The notes: a model not told the origin generated them from the letters alone. A DNA stretch of 64,000 nt from Chitinophagaceae bacterium (GCA_019638475.1 JAHBTR010000001.1:310001-374000); one strand, 5' to 3'; positions 17,255 to 26,536 are shown, counted from the stretch's first letter. A program made the numbers and translations.

Positions 17255-17455
17255 ATGTTAGCGACACTTGACAAAAATAGTATTCTACCAAAAGACATGA
17301 ACAATTTTATTTGGGGAGACGAAATTATAACTAACTATTATACAAATTATTACAAAAGTTTAAATTCAAGACAGCTTGATAAACAATTCAATAGTGACAT
17401 TTTATCTTTGGTTAAGGTGTTGAGTAAATTGCCTGAACAAGATAGAAAAAAATGA
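17255..17455 (+). CDS. Small hypothetical protein, probably truncated by a frameshift
   Basis: A 66-residue polar protein (MLATLDKNSILPKDMNNF...) with predicted helices and no membrane segment; I recognise no family. It ends in a seven-A run (AGAAAAAAATGA). One more A would continue the frame into the following 31-codon frame (17452-17547), giving a protein of about 98 residues whose helical pattern is continuous (KLPEQDRKK then MIEVLSSVIEYYI). The alternative is two tiny genes with an ATGA overlap. Upstream in-frame sequence back to 17072 does not look coding, so the ATG at 17255 is chosen. Confidence 0.45.
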   Translation: MLATLDKNSILPKDMNNFIWGDEIITNYYTNYYKSLNSRQLDKQFNSDILSLVKVLSKLPEQDRKK

Positions 17456-17547
17456 TTGAAGTTTTGTCAAGCGTCATAGAATATTACATTGAAAACAAGT
17501 TTGAAAAAGAGTTGGAGTTCTCTTTTCATAGACTATTAAGATTCTAA
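17452..17547 (+). CDS. 31-codon frame overlapping the previous gene (likely its frameshifted C-terminus)
   Basis: It encodes MIEVLSSVIEYYIENKFEKE plus 11 further residues ending HRLLRF. The ATG overlaps the upstream stop as ATGA. It is more likely the C-terminal end of the 66-residue protein, lost by a one-base deletion in the A-run at about 17446-17452, than an independent gene. Function unknown. Confidence 0.35.
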   Translation: MIEVLSSVIEYYIENKFEKELEFSFHRLLRF

Positions 17548-17553
17548 CAAGTT

Positions 17554-17977
17554 ATGGCAGAGAACAAAGACAACAACGAAAAAAACGAATTAGTAAAAAA
17601 TACTGCAAGTATAATTCCAGAGGAAGTTTTAAAAGCTCTTCCTGTTGAAGAACGTGGTAAAATTTTAAGTGTTGTACAACAATCAATGTTTCAAGGTGTT
17701 GTCAGAAGAGGCAATCCTATTTCAGAGAAAATTACAAGTGAACATATTTCAACCTTATATAGAGAAATCAGATAAACAAGATATTCGTGATAGAGATGAA
17801 AGAAAGAGCCAACGAAATCATAACACTTTAATTCTCGTTATTGGACTCGCCTTTTTAGGTTTTCTTATCGTTTTCCTCAAAGATGACAAAGAACTTCTTT
17901 ACAAAATCATCATTGCTATAATTTCTTTTGTGGGCGGTTTTGGGATTGGTAGAACAAATCTCAAAAAAGAAGATTAA
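17554..17977 (+). pseudogene. Frameshifted small membrane protein, DUF2335-like
   Basis: Two overlapping frames make one plausible protein of about 140 residues. Frame 1 (17554-17775) gives a soluble N-terminus, MAENKDNNEKNELVKN then PEEVLKALPVEERGKILSVV and GNPISEKITSEHIST. Frame 2, displaced by +1, continues as YIEKSDKQDIRDRDERKSQ, a charged helix and two membrane helices (LILVIGLAFLGFLIVF; IIIAIISFVGGFGIG), ending at 17977. The shift lies near 17754-17762 (CCTTAT, one extra T). The layout recalls DUF2335-type proteins: soluble head, charged helix, two C-terminal helices. The family assignment is tentative. It may be a real pseudogene, an assembly error, or less likely a programmed shift. 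Confidence 0.5.
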
Positions 17978-18094
17978 CACTACGCACAACAAAAGTATTT
18001 TTTTCTCAACAATATCTCCTCACAAGCCAAAGAGAAGAAGATGCTGTAAAGAAGCAGTAACTCTAAGAAAACTCCTCATAAACAAATCATACTT

Positions 18095-18102
18095 TATTTT
18101 TG
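18095..18102 (+). promoter_or_regulatory. -7 element upstream of cinA
   Basis: TATTTTTG matches TAnnTTTG, 54 bp upstream of the cinA ATG. Confidence 0.4.
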
Positions 18103-18156
18103 CCAAGAACATTTTATACATGGTAAACGTTCCTTCTTGTAAATAATAAATATAGT

Positions 18157-19416
18157 ATGAACAAAATATATGCTTCTATCATAACCATTGGAGATGAACT
18201 TTTAATAGGTCAAGTAATTGATACCAATAGTGCTTACATAGCTCAAGAACTGAATAAAATAGGTATTTTAATTAAGCAAAGAGTCGCTATTGCCGATAAT
18301 GAAAAAAACATCAAAACTGCATTGGACGAGGCTTTTAAAACCTCTAATATTATTTTAATGACTGGAGGATTAGGACCTACCAATGATGACATAACCAAAC
18401 AAGCATTGTGCAATTATTTTGGTGGAAAAATGATAATGCACACTCCTACCCTTCAACAAGTAACATATCTTTTTGAACATGTATTTAAAAAACCAATGAT
18501 TGAAAGAAATGTGCAGCAAGCAGAAGTGCCTGATAATTGCATAGTGCTAAAAAATGAAAAAGGAACAGCACCAGCATTAATGTTTGAAAAAGACAATAAA
18601 ATTTGTATTGCTATGCCAGGTGTGCCTTATGAAATGAAGTGGATAGTACAACATCATATCATATCTATTATTCAAGAAAAATTGATAACCGGTTTTGTAG
18701 AACATAGAACATTATTAACAGCAGGTATAGGAGAAAGTTTTTTGGCAGAATTAATTAAAGAGTGGGAAAATAATTTGCCTTCCGATATACAATTAGCCTA
18801 CTTACCTAAGTATGGAATGGTAAGATTAAGGCTTTCAAGCTATGGATTTGATAAAACACAATTACAACAAAATATATCTACAGAATTTGAAAAGCTAAAA
18901 GCATTGGTAAAAGAATATTTAGTAACCGATAAAGACCTTCCTTTAGAATTAGTTGTTTCTAATCTTCTTAGAGAAAATAATAAAACACTTGCTACTGCTG
19001 AAAGCTGTACAGGTGGCTCTATTGCAAGTGCTATTACTGCCAATGCAGGAGCAAGTGATATTTTTAGTGGAGGCATTGTAAGTTATAGCAACTATGCTAA
19101 AAATAAAATATTGCATGTGCCAGAAGAAGCCTTAAACACCAAAGGAGCAGTGAGCAAAGAAACTGTAGAGTATATGGCAAAAAATTGTTTAGCATTATTA
19201 CATACAGATTATGCTATTGCAGTTAGTGGAATAATGGGACCAACTGGTGCTACCCATGATAAGCCATTAGGATTGGTTTGGATTGCAGTAGCCAATAAAG
19301 AAAAAGTAATAGCCAAACAATATCAATTCAAATATGATAGAGAAAGAAATATACAACATACTGTTATTACTGCACTAAATATGCTGAGAAAATGTATTAT
19401 TGCCGACTATCAATAA
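18157..19416 (+). CDS. cinA: CinA: competence/damage-inducible protein, NMN amidohydrolase
   Basis: A 419-residue two-domain enzyme. The N-terminal MoaB/MogA-like domain (residues 1-170) has SIITIGDELLIGQVIDTNSA and MTGGLGPTNDDITKQAL. The C-terminal PncC domain (from about 265) has TAESCTGGSIASAI and FSGGIVSYSNYAKNKIL, the conserved block of nicotinamide-nucleotide deamidases. The family hydrolyses NMN and ADP-ribose in pyridine-nucleotide recycling. The length is standard. It stands alone between the accessory cassette and the porin gene. Confidence 0.93.
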   Translation: MNKIYASIITIGDELLIGQVIDTNSAYIAQELNKIGILIKQRVAIADNEKNIKTALDEAFKTSNIILMTGGLGPTNDDITKQALCNYFGGKMIMHTPTLQQVTYLFEHVFKKPMIERNVQQAEVPDNCIVLKNEKGTAPALMFEKDNKICIAMPGVPYEMKWIVQHHIISIIQEKLITGFVEHRTLLTAGIGESFLAELIKEWENNLPSDIQLAYLPKYGMVRLRLSSYGFDKTQLQQNISTEFEKLKALVKEYLVTDKDLPLELVVSNLLRENNKTLATAESCTGGSIASAITANAGASDIFSGGIVSYSNYAKNKILHVPEEALNTKGAVSKETVEYMAKNCLALLHTDYAIAVSGIMGPTGATHDKPLGLVWIAVANKEKVIAKQYQFKYDRERNIQHTVITALNMLRKCIIADYQ

Positions 19417-19502
19417 CCAAAAAAATAAAAATATACTTAGAGAAGCTATTGGGTAAATAGTTTTTACACTTCATTTGCACCCTTTATAGTTATTTTGCAA
19501 TA

Positions 19503-21536
19503 ATGAAATTTTCTGCATTAAAAAATATAACCCTATTGCTTATTGGAATTTTATTGCTACAAACTTATGCAGAAGCACAACGTACACTTGAAATAGATAG
19601 ACAAGCAGGAGGACGTAGAGGTACAGGATATGACAGTCAAGGGAGACCAGCACCTAATAGAAAATCTTCAGGAGATTCTTTACAAAAAAGAGATAAATAC
19701 GCAGACTCTATTACTATTTTTTATAAATATTACGACTCTTCTGCTATTAGAACATTAGACTCTTCTATAAATGATTTTGCCAAAAAATTTGCTCAACCAT
19801 ATTATTATCAAAATAATGGGAATTATGGCACTGCTGCTCGTTCATTATTATTTAATCCTTTAATGAAAGCTGGATGGGATGCAGGTTTTCATCAATTTGA
19901 TATATATGATTATACCATAGAAAATACTAAATTTTTTCAAACCACCAGACCTTATACAGAGCTTGCTTATATTTTAGGCTCTAAAGCAGAACAAACAATC
20001 AATGTATTGCATACACAAAATAAAAAATCTAACTTCAACTTTGCATTAGCATATCGTTTTATTAATAGCCCTGGTAGTTACAAAACACAAAACAATAATC
20101 ATAACAATATTCGTTTCAATGCTGCCTATCATACCAATAACAGAAAATATGCAGCCATGCTTATTTGGGTTTCTAACAAACATGTTTCATCTGAAAATGG
20201 TGGATTAAGAGATGCTTCTTTTTTAGATAGTCTTTCTTTTAATAATCCTTTTCAATTAGAAACAAGGTTGGGTGCATCGGGTGCATTTTCTCAAAATCCT
20301 TTTAATACCAATATTTCTACAGGCAATATGTATAAAAACAGTACAATATTATTCAGGCACTATTTTGATATAGGTAAAAAAGATTCTGTTTTTAACCAAC
20401 AAGATTCTGTATATAATAAAATATTTTATGCAAGATTTAGGTTGCAACACATTTTTAAACTTCGCAATTATCATTATACATTTATAGATAAAAATGTGGT
20501 TGATAGTAATTACCAAAAATATCTTGGTCTTTCATTGCCCAATAATGATAATATAAGTCTAAAAAACAAATGGAATATTGTAGAAAATGAATTAAGCATC
20601 ATTACTTTTCCTGATAAAAATAATCAAGCACAATTTTTAAAAGCTGGTACAGTTATTCAAAATATTAAAGAAACATCTTCAGACACTATTACGCACAACA
20701 ATTACAACTTATCCCTTACAGCAGAATATAGAAACAGAACAAAAAATAATGTTTGGGATATTGAAGCAAATAGCCATCTTTATTTAGCTGGTTTAAATAG
20801 TGGCGATTATGCAATAATGGCTACATTAAAAAGAACCTTGAGCAAAAAATTTGGTTATTTAGCATTAGGTTTTCAAAATGTCAATAGAACGCCATCTGCT
20901 ATATTTGAATTAGGCAATTTTATGGTAAAGCCAAACAATATTTCTAACAAAGAAAATACTATCAGGTTATTTGCAGGTTATGAAAATCCTATCAAAAATT
21001 TTAGCCTTTCAGCAGAATATTTTTTAGTTAATAATTATACCTATTTTGATAGTATGTTTTCTGCCAAACAAGAAAGCACTTTGTTTAATGTTATACATAT
21101 TGCAGCTACCAAAAAAATAGCATTGGCAAAACACATAAACTGGTATGCAGAACTTCATGTACAACAAGCTACTGCCAATGCACCTATCAATCTTCCACTC
21201 ATACTAACAAGAAATCGTTTTGCTTTTGAAGGGAATTTCTTTACCAATTTATTTTTATCAACAGGGTTAGAACTAAGGTATTACACTAATTACAAGCCTT
21301 CTGGATATTCTCCATTAACAGGTCAATTTTTTTATCAAAATAGTTATAGTGTAGCTAACAGACCAGAAATAAATTTATTTTTAAACTTTCGCATAAAAAG
21401 TTTTAAAGCATATATGCGTTTAGAAAATTTGAATACACTGATACCAGGTAAAGGAAAATATAATTTTGTTTCTCAAAATTATGCAGCCAATGGCTTATGG
21501 TTTAGAACAGGTATTTGGTGGAATTTTGTAAACTAA
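19503..21536 (+). CDS. Putative outer-membrane porin (Porin_10 family)
   Basis: A 677-residue protein with a Sec signal (about 1-25, ending TYAEAQ), a short disordered basic segment (DRQAGGRRGTGYDSQGRP), and a long C-terminal region of alternating amphipathic beta strands rich in aromatic residues, ending in WFRTGIWWNFVN. Bacteroidota 'putative porins' of this family share the early motif FNPLMKAGWDAGFHQFD, seen here at about residues 118-134, and PYTELAYILGSKAEQ. It is predicted to be an outer-membrane barrel; the transported solute is unknown. Single gene, 86 bp after cinA. Confidence 0.85.
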   Translation: MKFSALKNITLLLIGILLLQTYAEAQRTLEIDRQAGGRRGTGYDSQGRPAPNRKSSGDSLQKRDKYADSITIFYKYYDSSAIRTLDSSINDFAKKFAQPYYYQNNGNYGTAARSLLFNPLMKAGWDAGFHQFDIYDYTIENTKFFQTTRPYTELAYILGSKAEQTINVLHTQNKKSNFNFALAYRFINSPGSYKTQNNNHNNIRFNAAYHTNNRKYAAMLIWVSNKHVSSENGGLRDASFLDSLSFNNPFQLETRLGASGAFSQNPFNTNISTGNMYKNSTILFRHYFDIGKKDSVFNQQDSVYNKIFYARFRLQHIFKLRNYHYTFIDKNVVDSNYQKYLGLSLPNNDNISLKNKWNIVENELSIITFPDKNNQAQFLKAGTVIQNIKETSSDTITHNNYNLSLTAEYRNRTKNNVWDIEANSHLYLAGLNSGDYAIMATLKRTLSKKFGYLALGFQNVNRTPSAIFELGNFMVKPNNISNKENTIRLFAGYENPIKNFSLSAEYFLVNNYTYFDSMFSAKQESTLFNVIHIAATKKIALAKHINWYAELHVQQATANAPINLPLILTRNRFAFEGNFFTNLFLSTGLELRYYTNYKPSGYSPLTGQFFYQNSYSVANRPEINLFLNFRIKSFKAYMRLENLNTLIPGKGKYNFVSQNYAANGLWFRTGIWWNFVN

Positions 21537-21597
21537 TTGATGTACGCTATTATCATCATTTCTTATAACTATTCAGCTTTTAAACATTCTAACTTAG

Positions 21598-21909
21598 CTA
21601 ATAAACCAAATCTTCATAAGCTGCTTGTAATTCGTTGTAGCTATGTTGGTCATTGGCTTTTTTTGCAGCAGCCATGCCTTTTTCATACCATTCAATAGCT
21701 TGTTCTTTGTTGTTATTTCTTTCTAATAATTTGGCTAAATGGTAATAACTACCAACATAATCAGGAGAGTCTTGTAAAATATTTTCAAACAAAACTTTAG
21801 CATCTGCATCATTGCCCAATTTAATATATTCTAATGCTAAAGCATGACGCAAAAAATTATCTGTTGGAGTAGATTTTAAAAATTCATTTAACTGTTCTAT
21901 TCTATTCAT
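21598..21909 (-). CDS. Small tetratricopeptide-repeat protein
   Basis: A 103-residue protein with about two and a half TPR units: FLRHALALEYIKLGNDADAKVLFE, then SYYHLAKLLERNNNKEQAIE WYEKGM. There is no signal peptide, so it is probably cytoplasmic and mediates protein contacts; the partner is unknown. It lies 17 bp downstream of the GtrA gene in the same orientation and converges on the porin gene. Confidence 0.82.
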   Translation of the reverse strand: MNRIEQLNEFLKSTPTDNFLRHALALEYIKLGNDADAKVLFENILQDSPDYVGSYYHLAKLLERNNNKEQAIEWYEKGMAAAKKANDQHSYNELQAAYEDLVY

Positions 21910-21926
21910 ATTTAACTAAATTAATA

Positions 21927-22439
21927 TTATTCAAAAATTTCTTTCTCTGTTTTAAATGAATAATTGCGTTGAGATATATAACTAAATGCAATAACAACAA
22001 CAGATGTAAGCACTTTTGAGACTGTAGCTGGAATATGAAAAATTTCAACAAATAATTTTAAGCAAAAATAATTAATGCCAATAGAGCCACATAACACTAC
22101 AAAATACCTAAATAACTGTATTCTTTTCTTTAAGGTTGATTCTTGAAATACAACATACCTGTTTAAATAAAAACCAATGGGAAAAGCAACCCAAAAAGCA
22201 AATAAATAATCGGCAGCAATATGTCTTTTAAGAGCTATTTTATCAGTTATATGTACAGCCTCTTCAGTAAAAATATAATGAAATGCAATAAAATATAGAG
22301 CAATACCCAATAATGTATTAGTGCCTCCACAAACTGCATATCTAAAAGTTTGTAAAGGCATTATTTTTTTGAATAGTGGATAGAAAAAATCTACTATTGC
22401 CAAAATAATATTTCTTATTCTATTGTGTATGGAACGCAT
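21927..22439 (-). CDS. GtrA-family membrane protein
   Basis: A 170-residue protein with four predicted transmembrane helices (about 30-50, 78-98, 108-128 and 135-155). FRYAVCGGTNTLLGIALYF is the typical first-helix motif of GtrA/DPMS proteins, which help move polyprenyl-linked sugars across the membrane. I start at the ATG at 22439; the open frame reaches 22658 but that part overlaps argS on the other strand and looks non-coding. Likely co-transcribed with the TPR gene and divergent from argS. Confidence 0.87.
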   Translation of the reverse strand: MRSIHNRIRNIILAIVDFFYPLFKKIMPLQTFRYAVCGGTNTLLGIALYFIAFHYIFTEEAVHITDKIALKRHIAADYLFAFWVAFPIGFYLNRYVVFQESTLKKRIQLFRYFVVLCGSIGINYFCLKLFVEIFHIPATVSKVLTSVVVIAFSYISQRNYSFKTEKEIFE

Positions 22440-22474
22440 AAATAATAAGAAAGCGAAGATAGTATGTAAATAAT

Positions 22475-22482
22475 TAGCTTTG
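22475..22482 (+). promoter_or_regulatory. -7 element of argS
   Basis: TAGCTTTG matches TAnnTTTG, 23 bp upstream of the argS ATG in the 66-bp divergent intergenic region with the GtrA gene. Confidence 0.55.
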
Positions 22483-22505
22483 CATACATTTTTAAAAATT
22501 AAACT

Positions 22506-24275
22506 ATGAATGTTATAGAGCAAATAAAGATGTCTGTAGCAGTAGCTTTTGCTGATTTGTATAATGTAGAAATTGTAGCAAAAGACATCTTGATAAATAA
22601 TACAAAACCAGAGTTTGAAGGAGATTATACCGTAGTACTTTTTTCTTTTGTAAAACAACTACAAAAAAAACCTGAAATATTGGGTAATGAATTGGGCAAT
22701 TATTTAATAACAAAGCACCATAACCTATTTGAAAAATTTAATGTAATAAAAGGTTTTTTAAATATAACTATTAGCGATAAAGTATGGCTACATTTTTTAC
22801 AACAAGAAAGCAGCAATAAACATTTTGGTATCAATACTTCAAGCAGCCATAAAGTAATGGTAGAATATTCTTCTCCAAATACCAATAAACCCTTGCACTT
22901 AGGACATTTAAGAAATAATTTTTTAGGATGGAGTATTGCTGAAATTTTAAAAGCAAATGGTCATGATGTGATAAAATCATGTATTGTAAATGATAGAGGT
23001 ATTCATATTTGTAAAAGTATGATTGCTTGGAAAATGTTTGCCAATAATGCTACACCAGAAAGTACACAAACAAAAGGAGACCATTTTGTAGGAAACTATT
23101 ATGTGCAATTTAATAATGAATATAAAAAACAAGTAGATGCATTAATAGCCAAAGGAATAACAAAAGAGCAAGCAGAAAAAGATGTTCCAATTATGAAAGC
23201 AACACAACAAATGTTGTTAGATTGGGAAGCAGGAAACCCTGATGTAATAGCACTTTGGAAAACTATGAATAGCTGGGTATATGCTGGTTTTGATGAAACA
23301 TATAAAAAAATAGGTAGCAATTTTGATAAAATATATTATGAAAGCAATACTTATTTATTAGGAAAAAATTTAGTAGAAAAAGGATTAGAGAAAAATGTTT
23401 TTTATAAAAAAGATGATGGAAGTGTTTGGATAGATTTAACAGAAGATGGTTTAGATGAAAAAATTGTTCAGCGTAAAGATGGTACTTCTGTTTATATAAC
23501 ACAAGATATTGGCTTAGCAGAACAGCGTTATAATGAATATAAAGCCAATGAAAGTATTTATGTAATAGGCGATGAACAAAATTATCACATGAAAGTGTTG
23601 AAATTAATTTGTCAAAAATTACAACTTCCAAGTGCAGATGGCATATATCATTTAAGTTATGGAATGGTAGAATTGCCAACAGGCAAAATGAAAAGTAGAG
23701 AAGGCACTGTTGTAGATGCTGATGATTTGGTAGCTGAAATGATACAAATTTCTAAACAAAAAACAGAAGAATTAGGAAAGGTAAATGATTTTACCAATGC
23801 AGAATTAGAGGAACTATATCAGATGATTGGTTTAGGTGCTTTAAAATTCTTCTTGCTTCGTGTTGACCCTAAAAAGAAAATAATATTTAACCCAGAAGAA
23901 AGTATAGATTTTCATGGCTTTACTGCCCCTTTTATTCAATACACACATGCAAGAATAAAAAGTATTATAAGAAAAAATGATATAGCTGCATTAGCAGAAA
24001 TTTCTCTACTTACTTTAGAAAAAGAAGTGATAAAACAATTAGAACAATTTCCTGCTGCATTGGTAGAAGCTGCTCAAGAGCATGACCCAAGCAAAATGGC
24101 AATTTACATTTTTAATACTGCTCAGTTATTTAATTCATTCTATGCTCAACACTCCATTACACAAGCAGAAAATGAACAAAAAAAACAACTTCGTTTGCAT
24201 ATTGCACAGCTTACTGCTCAAGTAATAAAAACAGGAATGAGTGTTTTAGGTATTGGTGTTCCAGAAAGAATGTAA
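22506..24275 (+). CDS. argS: Arginyl-tRNA synthetase
   Basis: A 589-residue class I synthetase that charges tRNA-Arg. The N-terminal additional domain (1-110) precedes the HIGH-type motif SSPNTNKPLHLGHLRNN (HLGH at 131-134). A KMSK-like motif (TGKMKSREGTVV) is near residue 395, and the C-terminal DALR anticodon-binding domain ends MSVLGIGVPERM. The length is normal. The ATG at 22506 fits the family start. Monocistronic with a strong downstream hairpin. Confidence 0.97.
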   Translation: MNVIEQIKMSVAVAFADLYNVEIVAKDILINNTKPEFEGDYTVVLFSFVKQLQKKPEILGNELGNYLITKHHNLFEKFNVIKGFLNITISDKVWLHFLQQESSNKHFGINTSSSHKVMVEYSSPNTNKPLHLGHLRNNFLGWSIAEILKANGHDVIKSCIVNDRGIHICKSMIAWKMFANNATPESTQTKGDHFVGNYYVQFNNEYKKQVDALIAKGITKEQAEKDVPIMKATQQMLLDWEAGNPDVIALWKTMNSWVYAGFDETYKKIGSNFDKIYYESNTYLLGKNLVEKGLEKNVFYKKDDGSVWIDLTEDGLDEKIVQRKDGTSVYITQDIGLAEQRYNEYKANESIYVIGDEQNYHMKVLKLICQKLQLPSADGIYHLSYGMVELPTGKMKSREGTVVDADDLVAEMIQISKQKTEELGKVNDFTNAELEELYQMIGLGALKFFLLRVDPKKKIIFNPEESIDFHGFTAPFIQYTHARIKSIIRKNDIAALAEISLLTLEKEVIKQLEQFPAALVEAAQEHDPSKMAIYIFNTAQLFNSFYAQHSITQAENEQKKQLRLHIAQLTAQVIKTGMSVLGIGVPERM

Positions 24276-24298
24276 TACCAATAAGTTCATTGCTCAAA

Positions 24299-24335
24299 AA
24301 AATAGGAGGTTGAATATTTTTCAACCTCCTATTTT
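24299..24335. terminator. Bidirectional terminator between argS and the HtrA gene
   Basis: AAAATAGGAGGTTGAA and TTCAACCTCCTATTTT are perfect 16-bp arms around a 5-nt loop. It serves argS (plus) and the convergent HtrA gene (minus). Confidence 0.88.
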
Positions 24336-24354
24336 GGTAAAGTACTAAAATTTT

Positions 24355-24379
24355 ATACTATACTATACTATACTATACT
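24355..24379 (+). repeat. Five tandem copies of ATACT
   Basis: A perfect pentanucleotide tract directly after the HtrA stop codon (24384 end) and before the terminator. It lies outside coding sequence, so copy-number change would not shift a frame. Confidence 0.8.
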
Positions 24380-24383
24380 ATTC

Positions 24384-25925
24384 TTACTCATCATCATCTG
24401 TATTTAAGTTTAATGGATAGGTGTAAGTACCTTCATAACCTGGGTAAATACCATCTAATCTTGCTTTTCCTTTAGCATTTTCTAATGCTACTTTTAATTC
24501 ATCAATATTTTTAATATCTACACCATTAACACTTGTTATCACAAAGCCTTCTTGTACACGTGTTTTTGATAATGCTTTATTACCAATTTTCTTAACAACC
24601 ACACCACCTTGTATATCATTTGTAGATGCTGTATTAGCATCTACATTTTCTAATACACCTCCTACTTTATCTAATATTGTTGGTTTAGTTACTATATCTG
24701 TATTGCCTATTTTATTTTTTAAAGTAACAGTTGTAGTATTTACTTTTCCATTTCTAACGTAAGTAATTTTTACTTTATCGCCAGGTTTGTATAAAGAAAT
24801 TTGTTCTTGCATTTGTGGACCACTTGCTATAGCAACTCCATTAATGCTGGTAATAATATCTTTCTCTTTAATGCCTGCTGCTTTAGCTGCACCTCCATCT
24901 GTAACACCTAATACAAATACTCCATCATTGGGTTTCCAAATATTGCCATATTGTTTGCTTAATTCTTCTTGTTGTTTTTCAGATAATCCTTCACCTGGGT
25001 AAGATACTCCTAAAAATGCTCTTTGAACAGAGCCATATTTTATCATATCTGTAATTGCTTTCTTTACTATGTTTACAGGTATTGCATAAGCATAGCCTGT
25101 ATAATAACCAGTAGGCGATGCAATAGCAGAATTAATACCTACCAATTCTCCATTTGTATTAATTAAAGCACCACCACTATTACCTGGGTTTACAGCAGCA
25201 TCTGTTTGTATAAAACTTTCAACAGGTGTTTTGCTTTGGCGTTGATTAATATTAATGCTTCTTGCTTTAGCACTTACAATACCAGCACTTACAGTTACAT
25301 CAAGATTTAAAGGATAACCAATAGCTAAAACCCATTGTCCTAATTTTACATCATCGCTATTACCATATACTAAGTAAGGAAAATCTGAACCATCAATTTT
25401 AATAACAGCAAGGTCTGTACTTGGGTCAGTACCAATAACAGTTGCTTTGTATGTTTTTTTATTGGTAAGCGTTACATTAATTTCATCAGCAGCATCTATT
25501 ACATGGTTGTTGGTAACAATGTAACCATCTTGACTAATAATAACACCACTACCACTTGCTTGTTGCTCAGGTATTGTTTGTATTCTTGGACCATTAAAAA
25601 ATTCATCAAACATATCTCCTCCAAACATATCACTAAATGGGCTTCTATAACGTGGTGAATTATTGGCAACTTGTCTGGCTTTTGTTTTTGTTTTTATATG
25701 CACTACTGCAGGTGTAGCACTTGTAGCAGCAGCAGAAAAATCTATTGAATTGCCTGGTGCATATTCATTATCAAAAAACTTTGCATAGTTTACTGGTAGT
25801 TTTCCTTGCTCTTGTGTACCAACATATTTGTTTTGCATCCATTTACCATAACCTATTACACTCAAAACAGCAGTAACTGAACTTATTGCTATAATAGCAG
25901 CTAAATTCTTAAAATTTGTTTTCAT
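24384..25925 (-). CDS. DegP/HtrA-family periplasmic serine protease with two PDZ domains
   Basis: A 513-residue protein with an N-terminal hydrophobic segment (residues 8-26) that may be a signal anchor. The trypsin-like domain (about 70-300) carries the triad His141 (TNNHVID), Asp171 (STDLAVIKI) and Ser250 (NPGNSGGAL). Two PDZ domains follow (about 300-400 and 415-500). The family degrades or refolds misfolded envelope proteins. A disordered aromatic loop (PFSDMFGGDMFDEFF, about 96-110) resembles the LA loop of DegP/DegQ. Monocistronic, sharing the hairpin terminator with argS. The Do/DegQ name is from architecture. Confidence 0.93.
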   Translation of the reverse strand: MKTNFKNLAAIIAISSVTAVLSVIGYGKWMQNKYVGTQEQGKLPVNYAKFFDNEYAPGNSIDFSAAATSATPAVVHIKTKTKARQVANNSPRYRSPFSDMFGGDMFDEFFNGPRIQTIPEQQASGSGVIISQDGYIVTNNHVIDAADEINVTLTNKKTYKATVIGTDPSTDLAVIKIDGSDFPYLVYGNSDDVKLGQWVLAIGYPLNLDVTVSAGIVSAKARSININQRQSKTPVESFIQTDAAVNPGNSGGALINTNGELVGINSAIASPTGYYTGYAYAIPVNIVKKAITDMIKYGSVQRAFLGVSYPGEGLSEKQQEELSKQYGNIWKPNDGVFVLGVTDGGAAKAAGIKEKDIITSINGVAIASGPQMQEQISLYKPGDKVKITYVRNGKVNTTTVTLKNKIGNTDIVTKPTILDKVGGVLENVDANTASTNDIQGGVVVKKIGNKALSKTRVQEGFVITSVNGVDIKNIDELKVALENAKGKARLDGIYPGYEGTYTYPLNLNTDDDE

Positions 25926-26105
25926 GTTTTTTCTTTTTTAAATTTTTTCTATTCTAATTACAAAAGGTTTTTTATTCAAAAACTGTGCCTTTTGATGTAG
26001 CAAATTAGTAAACCTGTTGAAAAGGCAGTATAACTTACGATTGATTTAACAATCTTTTACGATGACATATATTACAAATGTAAAATTCTGTAAAATTTTA
26101 TACTA

Positions 26106-26327
26106 AGAACTTGTTTAGACTTTTATTTTTTTACGAATTGTGAATAAAAAACGCTGTCAGCCTTGTCACATTGAGCCTGTCGAAATGTGTCGAAGGCGAG
26201 GTTTAAAAAATATGCTTCAATTAATCGGTTTCTACATGTTTCGAGAGGCTCAACATGACAAAACCTGACAACTTTCACTTTTTTTAGCTTCGTGTATATT
26301 AAATTGATAAAAGTCTAAACAAGTTCT
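26106..26327. mobile_element. MITE-like palindromic element with 21-bp perfect terminal inverted repeats
   Basis: The ends 26106-26126 (AGAACTTGTTTAGACTTT...) and 26307-26327 are perfect inverted copies over 21 bp. Inside, the segments 26156-26198 and 26226-26269 are a second, imperfect inverted pair, each containing a GTCA..TTGAGCCT.TCGAAA core. The whole can fold as one long cruciform. No coding capacity exists, so any movement would need a transposase in trans. No clear target-site duplication is visible. A related shorter element is at 45411-45502. Confidence 0.65.
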
Positions 26328-26370
26328 AAAACTTATCAATAACAATGTTTGTATTTTGAAAAAAAATAAA

Positions 26371-26404
26371 AAAGGCAAAAGAACAATTCTATTTCTTTTG
26401 CCTT
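26371..26404 (-). terminator. Terminator of the ferredoxin gene
   Basis: AAGGCAAAAGAA pairs with TTCTTTTGCCTT around a short loop. Read on the minus strand it is followed by a run TTTTTATTTTTTTT. It lies about 130 bp after the ferredoxin stop. Confidence 0.7.
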
Positions 26405-26536
26405 GTGTTTAACAGGAAATATCACCTGCTGTTACTCAAGCAATGTTAGTTGCTTTTATTTGAACACTAAAGTAGTATTTTTTAGCCTAATTATTCTATA
26501 TTTTCTTAGATAAACTTATGCACACTACATTGTGCT

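Larger units (their letters stand above)
25926..26536. other. 611-bp gene-free region between the HtrA and ferredoxin genes
   Basis: It contains the HtrA upstream region (25926 to about 26100), a 222-bp MITE-like palindromic element (26106-26327), and the terminator of the ferredoxin gene (26371-26404). No open frame longer than about 60 codons looks coding. Confidence 0.7.

Noticed and set aside
17928..18146. 72-codon frame after the DUF2335-like gene
   Set aside because: No start context, no recognisable motif, and it overlaps the end of the pseudogene in another frame; rich in Lys/Arg without structure.
22440..22658. Upstream extension of the GtrA frame
   Set aside because: Overlaps the argS start on the other strand, lacks conservation-like pattern, and the ATG at 22439 begins the family motif.
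23263..23679. Minus-strand frame of 138 codons inside argS
   Set aside because: Shadow of argS; composition (Leu/His/Phe/Tyr-rich) is typical of antisense AT-rich frames.
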